This document shows, piece after piece, positions 10,811-21,779 of a stretch of DNA of 57,015 nucleotides. This stretch comes from Isochrysis galbana (Eukaryota; Haptophyta; Isochrysidales; Isochrysidaceae): contig CM030935.1 of NCBI GenBank assembly GCA_018136815.1, positions 6,480,940 to 6,537,954 on the forward strand. The letters run 5' to 3'. Every line of letters starts with the position of its first letter. Within the stretch, counting starts at the first letter, position 1. The position numbers were made by a program, and so were the translations under genes. The notes beneath the pieces were generated by a model that saw nothing but the letters and a program-made list of their open reading frames with translations, did no database searches and was not told the DNA's origin.

Positions 10811-13324
10811 TCACTCGACGAGAGCCAGTTCCATTGAATGTGCGTCTCTCCCCGCGCAATAGTAGTCGGGTCGTGTGCCCACGACTACAAAACCGGCGCT
10901 TTGGTAAAGCGCCTTGGCGGGCGCATTGTTCGTGTCCACATGAAGAGTGCAAACCTGCGCTCGCTTAGCACGAGCCAGTTCCACAGCGCGAAGAAGAAGG
11001 CGGCGGCCGATGCCCCGTCTGCGCCAGGCCGGTGCAACGACAAGCTTGGCAACGGACGCAGAAAGCGAAGAACGTTGCAAAACGAGATATCCGGCCACCG
11101 CAGGCAGTGTCGCCTTGCCCGCGGGATCGTCTGAAGCGCTCGAAGCACGCATGGCGCCAATGTCTGGCCATTGTGCAGCCTCTGCTAGGGCAACGATCAA
11201 AAGAGCTCCTCGACCGCGCGTCTCTGCCGCCACATCCATGGCCTCGTGCTTGGCAAAGCACTTCTTCTCCAGTGCGGCGCACCGCTCAACAAGCCCTTTG
11301 CCATGTCGAACGCCATCATCGACCAACACGTACGACGCGGCGTGCTCGCCTTGAGCGTTCAGCCAGGAGGTCTCGCGGAGCGGCTCAGCATGTATGCTCG
11401 CCCTAGTGGCAATGCAACCCTTCCCTTTTTTTGCCGATTGGCCTGTGGCGCCGACGACCTGCCACTCGCCACCTCTGCATGTCGGCGAGAGCGGAGGAGG
11501 CGACGGTGGAGGTGAAGGCGGCGGACAGGTCGCGGTCGGCCTGTCAAACGCCTCGAGCGAGTCATCTGCGGCGACATGTCTCGGGCGCCTCCTCATTGCG
11601 TCCTCGCACTGAGCTTTGTCTTCTATGCAGTCCCCGTCGCCGGCGCAGCCACGGGCGCATCTCTCTCTAGTGGCGGCACGACGCCCGGCGTCTGCGTAGT
11701 TGGTCCACGTGCCCCCATCCTTCGAGTAGTAGTCCATCGGGTACACGGCCAACCACTCGGCAGCTCCAAGCGCCACCTCCGCCTCATATGGCGACAAGAG
11801 CGGCTTGCAGAAAGCGTGGCCCCAATCCACCGAGAGGCGTGGGCAGCAAATCTGAACCCACGCTTCAACATCAGGGAACGCGGCCAGTTTGGCTGGAAAT
11901 ACCTCGGAGAGGAGGACGGTGACAAATGGCAGCCCGCGCCGACGGAGCATCGCATGCAGGTGGCTCAAGACGGCAGGGGAACCCTGACGGCCGAGCGTTC
12001 CCAAGACAACGCCCCAGCGCTTGGCAGAGGCGGCGGCGAGCACAGCGTCACGACGGAGCGAATGCATGCGAGCGTGCTCGTAGATCTCGTGGGTGAGGAC
12101 CTTGGCGTAAGGGTCGTATCTGCCGGGTGGACGCGGCGTGGCGAGAGGGCTCAGTGCGCCACTCCGACATGGCGCACGAGCCATGGTGCCTTGAAGGGGC
12201 GCGGCGCTTTCGGGGCGTGCGCACCGGTAGAGCGGCACTTGTGGGTTGGCGATCATGACGCTCTCGGGATGGAACCGGCCGTCGGCTACGAAGGCCACGG
12301 CGTCGACGCTCGAGCCCAACTGCGGAGACGTGCAGCCGAGCGTCTCTCCGGCGGAAAGGGGCTTGCACTGCGGCACGATGACTGATGCAAGGTGCGGCTC
12401 GAGCGCTGCACGCACGGCAGGCAAACAGCCGGCAAACTGGATTGTTGCGCAAAGAGCCAGACGCGTTTGAGGGCCGAAGGGCTCCTTGCTGAAAGCGGCG
12501 CGCAGCGAGTCGATTAGGTGCGCCGTGTCAATCTCGATCTCCACCTGGGACGCAAAAGAGCAGGGAAAGGGGAAGCAAAAGAATGGTGCTTGGCGAGTGG
12601 GACTGGCGGCCCGGTGCATCGAACTCCGCGAGTGCAGGCGCTCGCAGTGGCTAGCAGCAGCCTCGCGCGGAAAGTTGCGTGGGTCGGCTCAGCAACGTGT
12701 GATGTTTTCGACAGCACGTGCTTCAGGGTATATTAAAGTTTTGTGTGTTGAGAATCATCGCCAACCATTCGCACGCATGCGCCAATCGGGCAGGCGAGGG
12801 GGCAGTGTGCGGTGGCCAGCACTCACAAAGACGTAGAGCACGTCCGTCTCCATCTGGTCGACAGGCACGAGGCACGAGTGGCCGTAGTGCACGAGCAGCT
12901 CGCACCCCAGCGCGGCGGCCGAGAGGTCGTCGACACAGCAGGCGCCATACGTGACGTCTCCCATGATGACGGAGGAGACGCCCGCAAAGCGCTCGAGGAT
13001 ATCTGCGATGGTGGTGGCAAAGATGAGGAGTCCCTCCGGGAATTGGAGTGCCACGCTCGTCGCGTTGAGCTGTCTCAGCCGCCAGATCGTCTTTGGGATC
13101 TCGAAATTGTAGTTTGAGGGAAGAGCGGAGATAGCGTGAGTGAGAGCACTGTCTGCTGAGATCTCTCGAGGGAGCTGAGCGATGAATCTGCGGCGTGGCT
13201 TGGGCGCCTTCTGCGGGACGATGGAGGAGGAGCTCCAGTTTGCACTTGGGGGCACTGGAGGAGAGGGGCTGCCTGCCGCGAGGCCTGAGAAGCGAGGCAA
13301 GCGAGGGCGAGATGGCTCTGCCAT
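10811..13324 (-). CDS. DPH1: DPH1-like diphthamide synthase subunit fused in frame to a GNAT acetyltransferase
   Basis: Read on the minus strand: exon 1 is 13324-12827, exon 2 is 12544-12225 and exon 3 is 12119-10811, giving about 708 residues. Exon 1 carries the DPH1 core [33 protein letters not shown] and HYGHSC. The exon 1/2 junction rebuilds YVF/VEIEID. Later come [39 protein letters not shown] and [11 protein letters not shown]. The cysteines in GACC, LGCTSP and CCPRLS match the 4Fe-4S ligands of the family. The 105-nt segment 12224-12120 is in frame but interrupts VPLYR/YDP and has GT/AG ends, so I treat it as an intron. After the DPH1 end, a Cys- and Pro-rich linker of about 200 residues leads without a stop into a GNAT domain ([38 protein letters not shown]). 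DPH1 with DPH2 starts diphthamide synthesis on eEF2. The GNAT substrate is unknown. Confidence 0.85.
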
Positions 13325-13354
13325 GAGCGGCGGGGAGGGCGGGAGCCCTGCTCT

Positions 13355-13358
13355 CTCG

Positions 13359-13393
<35 letters not shown>

Positions 13394-13850
13394 TCTTCTA
13401 TCTAAAGTACTCTCTCTTCCCCTTTTTCTCTCTCTTGCCCCCCCCCCACTCTCTCTGATTCTCTCGCTCGCTCGCTCGCTCTCTCCTCTCTCTCTCGCTT
13501 CCATCTCTCTCTTCCCCTCCACCCACGCTCTGCAGGCAGAAACAGGAAACGAAAGAGAAAAACAAATACACGGAAGAGAGAGAGAGAGAGAAGAGAGGAG
13601 GGAGGGGGAGAGATAGGAGAGATGGGGAGAGGTGGGGGGAGAGAGAGGATGAGGTATATATCCGTCGATACGGAGGAATATTCCAGCACTCGCGAGGGAA
13701 GTTCTATTCGAGAAATCACTGGAGACGAGAGAAGAAGAGAGGGGGGAGGAGAAGAGCGAGAGAGAGAGAGAGAGAGGCTCGGCGGGGGAGAGAGAGAAAG
13801 AAGGAGAGAGGAGGAGAGAGAGGAGAGGGGGGGAGGAGCGTGGCAGGGGG
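13355..13850. repeat. CT tract followed by GA tract upstream of DPH1
   Basis: On the plus strand the sequence is CT-rich from about 13355 to 13510, then GA-rich from about 13570 to 13850. In the sense direction of DPH1 the order is therefore CT-rich first, then GA-rich, then the ATG at 13324. The two halves are roughly complementary and could pair. The same order appears upstream of the aminotransferase gene. A promoter/leader role is inference. Confidence 0.75.
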
Positions 13851-13945
13851 GGGGGGTCCGGTATAATGTTAGGTTCACGGGGCCCACCCCGGCATTCTAG
13901 AGGGGGGGAATACTTACACAGAGCCTAGATGGGATACGAATTACC

Positions 13946-14046
13946 GTATTTGGCCAGAGGCCAAATACATATGTATTTGGCTGTATTTGAAGCGCATCCT
14001 GGGTTGTAGGCCTCGAATGTATTTGAAATGTATTTGGCTGTATTTG
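13946..14046. repeat. Short inverted repeat and duplicated 17-mer
   Basis: GTATTTGGCC-AGA-GGCCAAATAC at 13946-13968 is a perfect 10-bp stem with a 3-base loop. The 17-mer GTATTTGGCTGTATTTG occurs at 13973-13989 and again at 14030-14046. The rest of 13851-14895 has no supported gene; 14360-14800 is a long C/T-rich stretch leading up to the exostosin gene. Confidence 0.8.
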
Positions 14047-14895
14047 CAGACCCCAGCACCGTATTTCCCATCCAGGACACAGAGATCAACTTCGAACCGA
14101 GCCCGGGCGCGCTGCGAGCCCGTTCTTGGTTCTCGGTCACCAGCTCGGTGCCCGGCCCGCGCCACATACGGAATAGCCAGGAGCCGCCCAGCCAGTGACG
14201 CCAATCGCGCGCGACGCGCCCACCAGCTCGGTGCCCACCCCGGGGGGTGTCCACGTGTCCACGATGGAGTGAGGAGTGAGCGGGGGCCGAAAGGGAAAGG
14301 TCCCATGGATCTTTCACGTCGGCGAGGACTACTGAGTAAAATCCTATTCTTGGCGTTGAGGTCGAGCCCCGACGGCCGTCCCGTCCTTCCCGCCTCCCCC
14401 CTCCCCCTTGCCCCCCCCTTCCGCCCTCCCTCCTTCTCTCTCCCTTCTCTGCCTTCCCCCCTTCTCCTTCAACCCCATTCGCCCCTTCCCTCCGTCCAGA
14501 TCTCCCTCTCCGTCTCCCTCCCCCTCCCGCCTCCCTCTTCCCCCCCTCCTCGCTCTGCGCTCTTCCTCGCACTCCGTCTCTCCCTTCCGCCACACATTCC
14601 TCGCCTCCCTCCTCCCCCTGCCTCCTGGCCTCCCTCCGCCTTCCTCCCTCCGCTCCCTCTATCGATCGCCCCACCCACTCCCACCCCGTTCCATCGCATC
14701 TCCGCTGTCTTCTGCCTTCCTTATCTCCGCTCTCTTCTGCCTCCCTTGTCCTCTCCCTCTCTCTCTCTCCCACATCACGCGCATCCTTTTAACTCTCCAT
14801 CTCTCCGCCACTCTCCTGCCCTCTGACCCGCTTCCCACTTGGTCTCCCGGCGCCCCTCAACGCCGCCGCGCGCGTCCGTCGCTGTACGTGTTTTG

Positions 14896-17559
14896 ATGGC
14901 CGAGTGCAGCGGGCGCGGCACACTCGATCCATGGAGGGACACATGCACCTGCCCGCTTGGCTTCGAGGGCGCTCGATGCGAGCTTCCCATCTTGTCAGGC
15001 TGTATGCTCGCGAGCGGCGAGAGCATCGCAATCCGCTCGTGGCTGCTGCATGGATTGGAGGGGGGCGCTGGCAGCCGTCGTTGGGGTGCACCAACGCGCG
15101 AAGCTCCGCGCGCACTAGGTCCACTGCCTTGCACCTGCGTGCGAGACGCGCTGCTTGCGCCCTTTGTCCTGCGCAGAGGAGAACTCAATAATCTCAAGGA
15201 GGACGACATCATCCGGTGCGTGCACCTGCCGCCGGACGTGCGGCTTGAACAATTCTTGCACGACCCGAGCGTTCCGGGCGTCGAGTGGCGGGCCCTCTCA
15301 CTTGCTCGCACGCACGCGGCGCTCAAAAGAGGCGTCGAGCCACTGCTCGATGCCCCAGACCAAGCCCGCGCCGGCGGGAGAGTGGCTGCGGGCGAGAGTC
15401 GGCCAATGCTGCTGGGCCGGCGCGTCAGTCCGCTGCCGCTACTCCCAATGGCTAGATGCCTAGGTGGCTGTGGCGGTCGCGGCTGGTGCGAGCCAGTAGG
15501 CGGCTCCTCCATCGGTGGTGCGGATGCGTACGGCCGGTGCGGATGCTTTGTGCCCGGTGGGCTCATCGCCGGTGTGGGAGGGGCGCGATGCGCTGACGCG
15601 GGCGTGTGGCGAAGCGAACGACAGCCAGATCCGGCCGCATGGGGTGGTCCACGTTGCCCTCTCGACTGCAATGGGAGAGGACAGTGCGACTGGCAGGGCT
15701 TCTGCTACTGCCGGAGCGGCTGGTGGGGGCTCGACTGCGGCTTGACATTCAGCAGAAACATCACCAAGGCGAGAGGTAGGCACGCTCTGCGCAACCGACC
15801 CGTCGTGGACGTCTCGGTCCACACCAATCAGCACGATCGCTCGGCGCCGTGGGGGCGTCACCGGCGCACAGATAGGAGGAGTCCGCACCTACCCTCGCCC
15901 GGCAGGGTGGGAATTGGGGCACCTGGCCTAGGTGACGGGTCGCAGGCGGATGCCTATGCATCGCCTCGGATATACGTGGTGGACCTTCCGCCTATCTTTC
16001 GCTTCGGAAGCTGCTTTGCCTGCCACTCCTCGTCCAATGGTGCCGGGGTGGACGAGAAGACGGAGCGGGCGCTTCTCCTTTCGCCCCATCGCGAGGCTGA
16101 CCCCCTGCGTGCAGACTATTTCTACCTGCCGGGCCCGCCCTTGGTGGTGGATGGCCACCGGCTACTCGCCAAACTGTGGCATGTTCGCAGCCACTGGGCG
16201 CACTGGAATGAAACGGCGTCCCCGTGGTTTAAAGTCCTCCGTGACAGTGGTGGTGCCGCCGACGCGGCTGAGTATGGTGTGGAGGCGTCCCGTTCTGAAT
16301 GGTCACCTGCTCGCACAATGATGCTTCTTCTCACCGAGAGAGCAGCCGGTGATTCGTTTCGCCTCTCTTCCAACCCTGACGACCGTGAGGACTGGCCCGC
16401 ACTCGCGTCGGCGCCGCACGTCCGCGGTATTCACGCGCTGGAGCCCTTCTGTGCACGGATCGACGCGGCGGCTGCCGCCATGGCGATGTCGACCCGCGGC
16501 TGGCCTAGCCTCCGTTCTGTCTTTGGGGAGGAGGGCGGTTATGCACCGCCCAGGGTTGACACAGGTGCTTGGGCGGACGACGCGGCACTGCTACGCTCTG
16601 GTGTGCGGTGCCGCTTACCAGCTGAGCTAGCGCCCTCGTCCACCGCACGCCGTTGGTTCGGGCTGCAGTACAATGGGAATAGGCGGGACCCGGTCTACTT
16701 CCAAGTCGGCAAGGACATCGTGATGCCTCAGCTCATGCTCGCGGCACATGGCGGCGGCCATGCTGACCAGCCGAGCTGCGACACGATGCAGTACACGTCG
16801 CCGTACTCTGCCACCTTCTCGCGACGCGAATTGCACCGGAATCGGAGCATTCTCTTGTGGTTCGGCGGCCACCCGGGGCATGGGACGCGTGAGCGCATCT
16901 TTCGCCTCTTTCGAGACACGCCGGGATTCGAGCTTATCGACACGGTTCATGAGGCGCGCCGTGCAGACCCAACTAGCATGAGCCTGAGCTCACTGTTCTG
17001 CTGGGTGCCGCGAGGGCAAGGCGACGGCGACCCCACGCGCCATATGATCTCGATCTTTCACGGCTGTGTGCCGGTCTTTTCTCTCGGTACATCCGCGGAG
17101 GACGATGCTCTGCCGTGGGAGGAGTTGCTGCCGTGGCATCGCTTTTCTCTTCGTGTACCAACCGACAGGATGGAGGAATTGCCAGATCTCTTGCGGCGTC
17201 ACGTTGGGCAACGTGGGAAAGGCGGTCTCACGTCGATGCAAGAAGAACTTGCGTGTGCATGGCGGTGGCTTTATTGGTCTAGTCTCGAGGGCTCCTGCTT
17301 TGGCGAAAGCACAGACACCGATGCTCTCGCCGCATGGATGGCAGTGCTCCGAATCCGTCTTGGCCGCTCGCGCATAGGCGGCGCAGGAGTAGGCGCCGGC
17401 AATCGGGCCCTTGTTTCCGCCTGTGATGGTGGCGGGCTCCCGCCTCATTTGCTAGATGCGCGTGGCCATTTGCATGCCTGGCTCGCGCCGGGGGCACTTT
17501 CTTTACCTTCCACTCAGCCCGCGGATCATTCCGCCTCGGGGTCACCACCGAGATCGTAG
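14896..17559 (+). CDS. EGF-like plus exostosin (GT47-type) glycosyltransferase
   Basis: The first ATG in a long open frame is 14896; the frame is open further upstream, so an N-terminal signal-anchor exon could be missing. Three EGF-like Cys clusters are visible: CSGRGTLDPW...CTCPLGFEGARC (14905-14985), GGCGGRGWC...CGCFVPGG (15460-15595) and CPLDCNGRGQC...CYCRSGWWGLDC (15657-15740). The exostosin part follows: PRIYVVDLPP near 15965, YFYLPGPP, LLWFGGHPGHGTRERIF (about 16850) and MISIFHGCVPVFSLG (about 17045), the usual nucleotide-sugar region of GT47 proteins. The segment 15769-15945 begins AAG/GCGAGA and ends CGCAG, keeps frame, and looks like a GC-AG intron between the EGF and catalytic parts. 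Likely a Golgi type II enzyme acting on surface polysaccharide; substrate unknown. Confidence 0.8.
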   Translation: MAECSGRGTLDPWRDTCTCPLGFEGARCELPILSGCMLASGESIAIRSWLLHGLEGGAGSRRWGAPTREAPRALGPLPCTCVRDALLAPFVLRRGELNNLKEDDIIRCVHLPPDVRLEQFLHDPSVPGVEWRALSLARTHAALKRGVEPLLDAPDQARAGGRVAAGESRPMLLGRRVSPLPLLPMARCLGGCGGRGWCEPVGGSSIGGADAYGRCGCFVPGGLIAGVGGARCADAGVWRSERQPDPAAWGGPRCPLDCNGRGQCDWQGFCYCRSGWWGLDCGLTFSRNITKARGRHALRNRPVVDVSVHTNQHDRSAPWGRHRRTDRRSPHLPSPGRVGIGAPGLGDGSQADAYASPRIYVVDLPPIFRFGSCFACHSSSNGAGVDEKTERALLLSPHREADPLRADYFYLPGPPLVVDGHRLLAKLWHVRSHWAHWNETASPWFKVLRDSGGAADAAEYGVEASRSEWSPARTMMLLLTERAAGDSFRLSSNPDDREDWPALASAPHVRGIHALEPFCARIDAAAAAMAMSTRGWPSLRSVFGEEGGYAPPRVDTGAWADDAALLRSGVRCRLPAELAPSSTARRWFGLQYNGNRRDPVYFQVGKDIVMPQLMLAAHGGGHADQPSCDTMQYTSPYSATFSRRELHRNRSILLWFGGHPGHGTRERIFRLFRDTPGFELIDTVHEARRADPTSMSLSSLFCWVPRGQGDGDPTRHMISIFHGCVPVFSLGTSAEDDALPWEELLPWHRFSLRVPTDRMEELPDLLRRHVGQRGKGGLTSMQEELACAWRWLYWSSLEGSCFGESTDTDALAAWMAVLRIRLGRSRIGGAGVGAGNRALVSACDGGGLPPHLLDARGHLHAWLAPGALSLPSTQPADHSASGSPPRS

Positions 17560-18385
17560 CACATCAATCGTGCGTATGCTTGGCACGATTCACATTAAAC
17601 TTGATAATATTCTCGCCGCGCACGCGGCTATGGAGACCTGCTACTTCCACGCGGGCGCTCTCCCCCCCCCCTCCCGCCCCCCCGCCCTATCCCTCCGCAA
17701 TCAGGCGACGCTCATTCTGTGCACTGATAGGGGTGAAGGGCTTAGATATGTTCCGGTGTCCCCCCCCCCCCCCCCATGATCTAGTTCCCCCTTCCCTGCT
17801 ACGCCAACCGGGCAGGCGGCGCTCAGTTCCGACTTCTCATCCAGTAAACAGGTGCTGAACTTACAACTTACGGATTTTGCAATCCCGACTCATGCTCATC
17901 CTCCCGTAAATAGGTGCACGGAATTCACCGATTTTTACGTTGATGGTGCCGGCGAGGCGAGCGAGAGGCAGGAGGGGCCTGGGGCAAAGCCAATGGTGGA
18001 GTGATGTGAAGATCCGTTCCCTGCCATTGACCATTGACCATTGACGAGGCCCCAGGCGTCATCCAACCTTTCATCTTCAAAATCGAAAATGAGTCCCGGG
18101 TCCCTCCTAGTTGGTGAGTGAGCCGCGTGTACAACGGGGTTAGGAATCATACCCGAGATGTGGGATTGTCCGCGAAAAAAACCCGAATTGAGGTTGCGGC
18201 CTCTTGCTTGCAAAGCGTGTAGCAAGTAGCGGGGCGCAGGGCGACTCCCTCGCTCACAAGAACAGACATCTCATCGAACATATTCATATTCCTGCCACAA
18301 GGGATGGGCCGCCTTGATGTATGCATGCCTCAATCGCCATAATCAATGTGCCCGTCCAATAATTGAGGCTGGCTAGCAGATGTTC
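17560..18385. other. Intergenic stretch, nothing recognised
   Basis: Contains two short poly-C runs (about 17665 and 17761-17775) and no supported reading frame. It separates the exostosin gene from the minisatellite at 18390. Confidence 0.5.
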
Positions 18386-18389
18386 CACA

Positions 18390-18545
18390 AGTTGGGTGGT
18401 GACGGTGACGATTGAACTTTTTCCCACATGCCACATGTCACATGTTGGGTGGTGACAATCGAACGCTTTTCCACATGTTGGGTGGTGATGATTGCACGCT
18501 TGCTTTTCCACATGTTTGTACGTTGGGTGGTGATGATTGAACGCT
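18390..18545. repeat. Minisatellite with unit like GTTGGGTGGTGATGATTGAACGC
   Basis: Four to five degenerate units contain CACATG, TTGGGTGGTGA(T/C) and (T)GATTG(A/C)ACGCTTTTCC in order, spaced about 40-55 bp. The region at 31685-31870 contains the same core (GGTGATGGTGATTGAACGC plus TTTTCCATG), so these are two members of one dispersed minisatellite family. Confidence 0.75.
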
Positions 18546-19107
18546 TCTTTCTCGCTTGATACGGCTCATTGTTTATTTGTATTACTAGTATTACTACTTT
18601 ACTACGCGATTATATCGATCCCTCCGGTACCCCCCCACCCGGCCGTACCACGCCCGCAAAACGGAAAGCCACCAGGGGGGAGAGGAAAGTCTCAAGGAAA
18701 GGAAGCACGAGAAACGGGGGATGTGGGATGTTAGGGCGGTGGTGCGGGATAGAGATTGAGTGTACCGTGTCCGCGCTCCTGGCGGCAGCGGTAGCCCCGA
18801 AGGATCTTTAGAATAGTTTTTATTCTTTCTAAGCTCCGATCAACTCATCCTGACGCTACTGCGCACAATGCGCCTACACGGCGGCAAGCACGCGCGAACG
18901 ACAAGCTCAGTAATACTAACTCCTAGTTGTATGTGCGGCGCGCGCGACCAAATTTCATGTTATGGTATGCTAGCTCACACAAGCACAAGACACACGCGCT
19001 GACTCCCCTAGCACACCGCAATTCAGGGCTATGCGATGTCGAGGTGGTGCTCTGAGTTCTCGATGGCTGTTCGACACCGTTGTTGCAGCAAAACGCCTCT
19101 CCTCCTA
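18546..19107. other. Intergenic stretch, nothing recognised
   Basis: Short AT-rich and GC-rich patches; no supported gene. It is the region downstream of the aminotransferase stop. Confidence 0.5.
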
Positions 19108-20477
19108 TCAGCCACTTTGGCGCCGAGCGCTTGCCAAGGTGGCAAGAGGGGGCGAGTACGGGACCTCATCCGTGAGACTCAAATTCGAGAAATCTGCACG
19201 GAGAGCTTCGTCAAGGGCCAAGAACACGGGACCCGGCTCACCATCTCCAACGGGCTGGCCATTCAGTGCGATGACAGGAGCGACCCAGCCCCCGCCTAAC
19301 GACAAGATCTGCTTACAGCAAAGAGTACGACTGGTCAGTGCAGCAATACATCAATCCCAAGGCCGAGTAGAAGGTTGCATGTCAGCTCTAGTTGCTAGTC
19401 GGTCAGCAGCATTGCAGCGATCTTCACCTCTGAAGCGCTCCAAAGATCATTCATGTAGACATGGGCTTCAACATCGCCCCGAAGGATGCCTTTTAGAACC
19501 AGCATTGGGGTGAGAGCACGGGCGCGAAGCCAAGATGTAGAAGCTAGAATTCGATCCGCAGGAGGGGAGATAAGGGTGCCTGCTGAGGGACGTGCAAACT
19601 CTGGTTTAGTTACCAAGCATTTTTGCAGTGAAAAAAATATGGCCCAAGACATCGGTTGAGAGCCTCAGCCGAATGTGCTGCGCCTCAAAGGCAGCAACTC
19701 AACAAACCTTCCTTGACAATTGCGATCGTCGAGATGGACGATTCCGCTAGCCTGCCATCCTCATCAAGCTGGATGCCGAGATCCGCCCCGTGCGCTTCCG
19801 CCTGATTGTACGTCAGGTCGGCAAAGGAAATAGGCTCAGCTTGCTGTATTCTTCAACGATTGACGGGGTTGGGTCAGGTCATCATTGCGGGCGCACACCT
19901 CCATAGCGACATGGGCGTTGAGCATGTAGTTGTTGGATTTCATAGTTGCGAGCAAAGGCGGCTTGAGGGGTACGTCCACAATAGCTGCTTTCTTGCCTCG
20001 AGGCCCTTCTGTGGTATGACTGTCGGCGTGAGCTACCACGTAGAAGCAGCACGGAACCTCACAGTTCCTTGGTGACACCTCAAAGTTGCCGCGCCCCGCC
20101 GTGAGCCAGTAACGTACGAAAACGCCATCTGCTCGTCGCGTAGCAGCGATGGTTTGCAGTACAATCGAGCGCAGGTCTTCCTTGTCCGGCAGCAATTTGA
20201 TCCTTGCGTCTTCCGCGCTGCGGATCAGTCGGTCGAGGTGGAAGCCAAGCCCGTAGGCCCTGCCTTGGTGCACATTGCATGTATCAAAAACGGCATGCCC
20301 TCGGTGGAAGCCGTGATCGTCGAGCGGTACAGCTGCGAGCGCTGGCTCCGTCGAGATGCCGCCAAGCGCCGATGAGTAGAATGCAAACACCTCTCGTCCC
20401 GCGCTCGTGGGAAGCCGTGAGGCTAGAGCACTGAGCAGCCGTTCTCGGCCCACGACAGGCAGCCGTCCAACGCCCAT
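19108..20477 (-). CDS. Class-IV PLP-dependent aminotransferase (D-amino-acid/branched-chain/ADC-lyase-like)
   Basis: Four minus-strand exons: 20477-19899, 19801-19708, 19579-19428 and 19308-19108. They give 341 residues, with phases 0, 1 and 0 agreeing at the junctions. Key motifs: GHAVFDTCNVHQGRAYGLGF with the following HLDRLIRSA, RYWLTAGRGNF, then MKSNNYMLNAHVAME, in which Lys180 is the expected PLP Schiff-base lysine. Exon 2 reads GADLGIQLDEDGRLAESSIS, exon 3 TLISPPADRILAS, exon 4 VAPVIALNGQPVGDGEPGPV. This order is that of fold-type IV enzymes. I chose the ATG of MGVGRLP at 20477 because upstream frame-compatible sequence is low-complexity purine/pyrimidine. The family includes D-amino-acid aminotransferases, branched-chain aminotransferases and aminodeoxychorismate lyases; which one this is cannot be settled by reading. 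Confidence 0.85.
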
Positions 20478-20539
20478 CGACCCGCGTCCCTCTTTCCCTC
20501 CAGCCCTCCCTTCTGCGCCTCGGATAGATGGCTTCCTTG

Positions 20540-20790
20540 GGCTTGTCTTCTTGCCTGGTTCTCTCTCTTTGCCCTGCCTCTCTCCCCCTTTCCTCTCGTG
20601 CCGCCCTCCCTCTCTTGTCCCCTTCTCTCTCCTCTCCCTCTTCACTCTCCCCTCGTCGAGGCGCTCAGTCAGACAGACGACGCTCACTTAGAAAGAAGAA
20701 GGAAAACCAAGAAGAGAATGAAGAGAGAGAGAAAGAAAAGAGGGAGAAGAGAAGAGAAGAGAGGGGGGGGGGGGGGGGGAGCCCGTCCGT
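20540..20790. repeat. CT tract then GA tract and poly-G upstream of the aminotransferase
   Basis: Plus-strand sequence is CT-rich at about 20555-20655 and GA-rich at about 20690-20765, then an uninterrupted G run to about 20779. In the sense direction of the aminotransferase this gives pyrimidine, then purine, then ATG. It mirrors the arrangement at 13355-13850. Confidence 0.7.
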
Positions 20791-21404
20791 CCGGCGGCGG
20801 CTCGCCGCCCAGAGGTCAGAGGTCCCCGATCACCGGTGGTTTTTTAAAAGGTTTTTTAGTAAGAGAAGCTATCAACTCTCGAGAGAAAACCTGTGAGGCT
20901 TCAGGGCTATTGAATACAAGAGTAGAGTAGCTACTAGCCCCAGTGACTGAGCTTGGAACGGGGGTCTCCGGGGAGGGGATTTCTTTTACTGCGCGTGTGG
21001 TCTTGTGGGGACTCCACGCGCCATGCAATGCTCCATACCCTAGATGGGAAATACGAAATACGAAAAACGGTACTAGCAGAGACCTTATTAGCATACGCCA
21101 AAGTTTTGATCTTGAGCACCCCAACTTTTGAGGTTAAAATTTGCTGCCATGGCCATGGCACGCAAAATTTGGGCAAAATTTTGATTTTTCTTGTGACTTG
21201 TGATGCGTGCGTGTAGCCTCTGTGCCTCAGAGTCAACTCACCCAACACCCTACGCGTGGGCTCATCCATCTCACCTCCTCTTCCACCTCGTCCACAATGG
21301 TTCGGCGGCGCTTGCGCACATGCGGGATGGGGATGGGGGGCGGGGCGAGGGCGAGGGGCAGTGGCTTGGCTCCGGCGAGAATTTCGTTTCGGACCCACCT
21401 AATA

Positions 21405-21556
21405 GGCCGGTCACTCACGCTTTTTAACCACTATTCTCCACCCCTCCTGGGTGTCCAAGGATTCCCCAGGGACCCCCCTTACCTGCCCCCCCAGACCCCC
21501 CCCCCCCCCCCGCGAACCCCCTCTACCCAACGAAAATCCATGGCGTCGGTGAGTGA
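21405..21556 (+). repeat. Dispersed repeat A, copy 1
   Basis: This segment contains GGCCGGTCACTCAC, TTTTTAACCACTATT, GGGTGTCCAAGGATTCC, a C-rich block, then ATGGCGTCGGTGAGTGAC. The same ordered blocks occur on the opposite strand at 37341-37500. The shared order of at least five blocks makes common ancestry clear. No coding capacity is visible. The rest of 20800-21780 shows no gene. Confidence 0.8.
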
Positions 21557-21779
21557 CTCCCCCGCCTTGTCCAGGGAGGAGAAGGGAAAGAGCTTTCGCG
21601 GGGGGAGGGGGCCGATCGAGATAGCGCGAGGGGGAGGGAATCGGGGCGCGACGGACGGGGGGAGTCGCGCGGGGAACCTAGTCGGGGTGTATAGGAAGAG
21701 GCAAGTGTACAAGGCCCCTTCCTTACCCGCTCTAGCTATTCTACCATAGAGTAGGCCGTAGGGGTCTAGGTACGTCGTC

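Noticed and set aside
12120..12224. 35-residue insertion within DPH1
   Set aside because: It interrupts a strongly conserved motif (YRYDPY) and has GT...AG ends and length 105 nt, so it is better explained as an in-frame intron.
13325..13522. N-terminal Arg/Glu-rich extension of DPH1
   Set aside because: Purine-tract artefact upstream of the ATG that starts the conserved protein.
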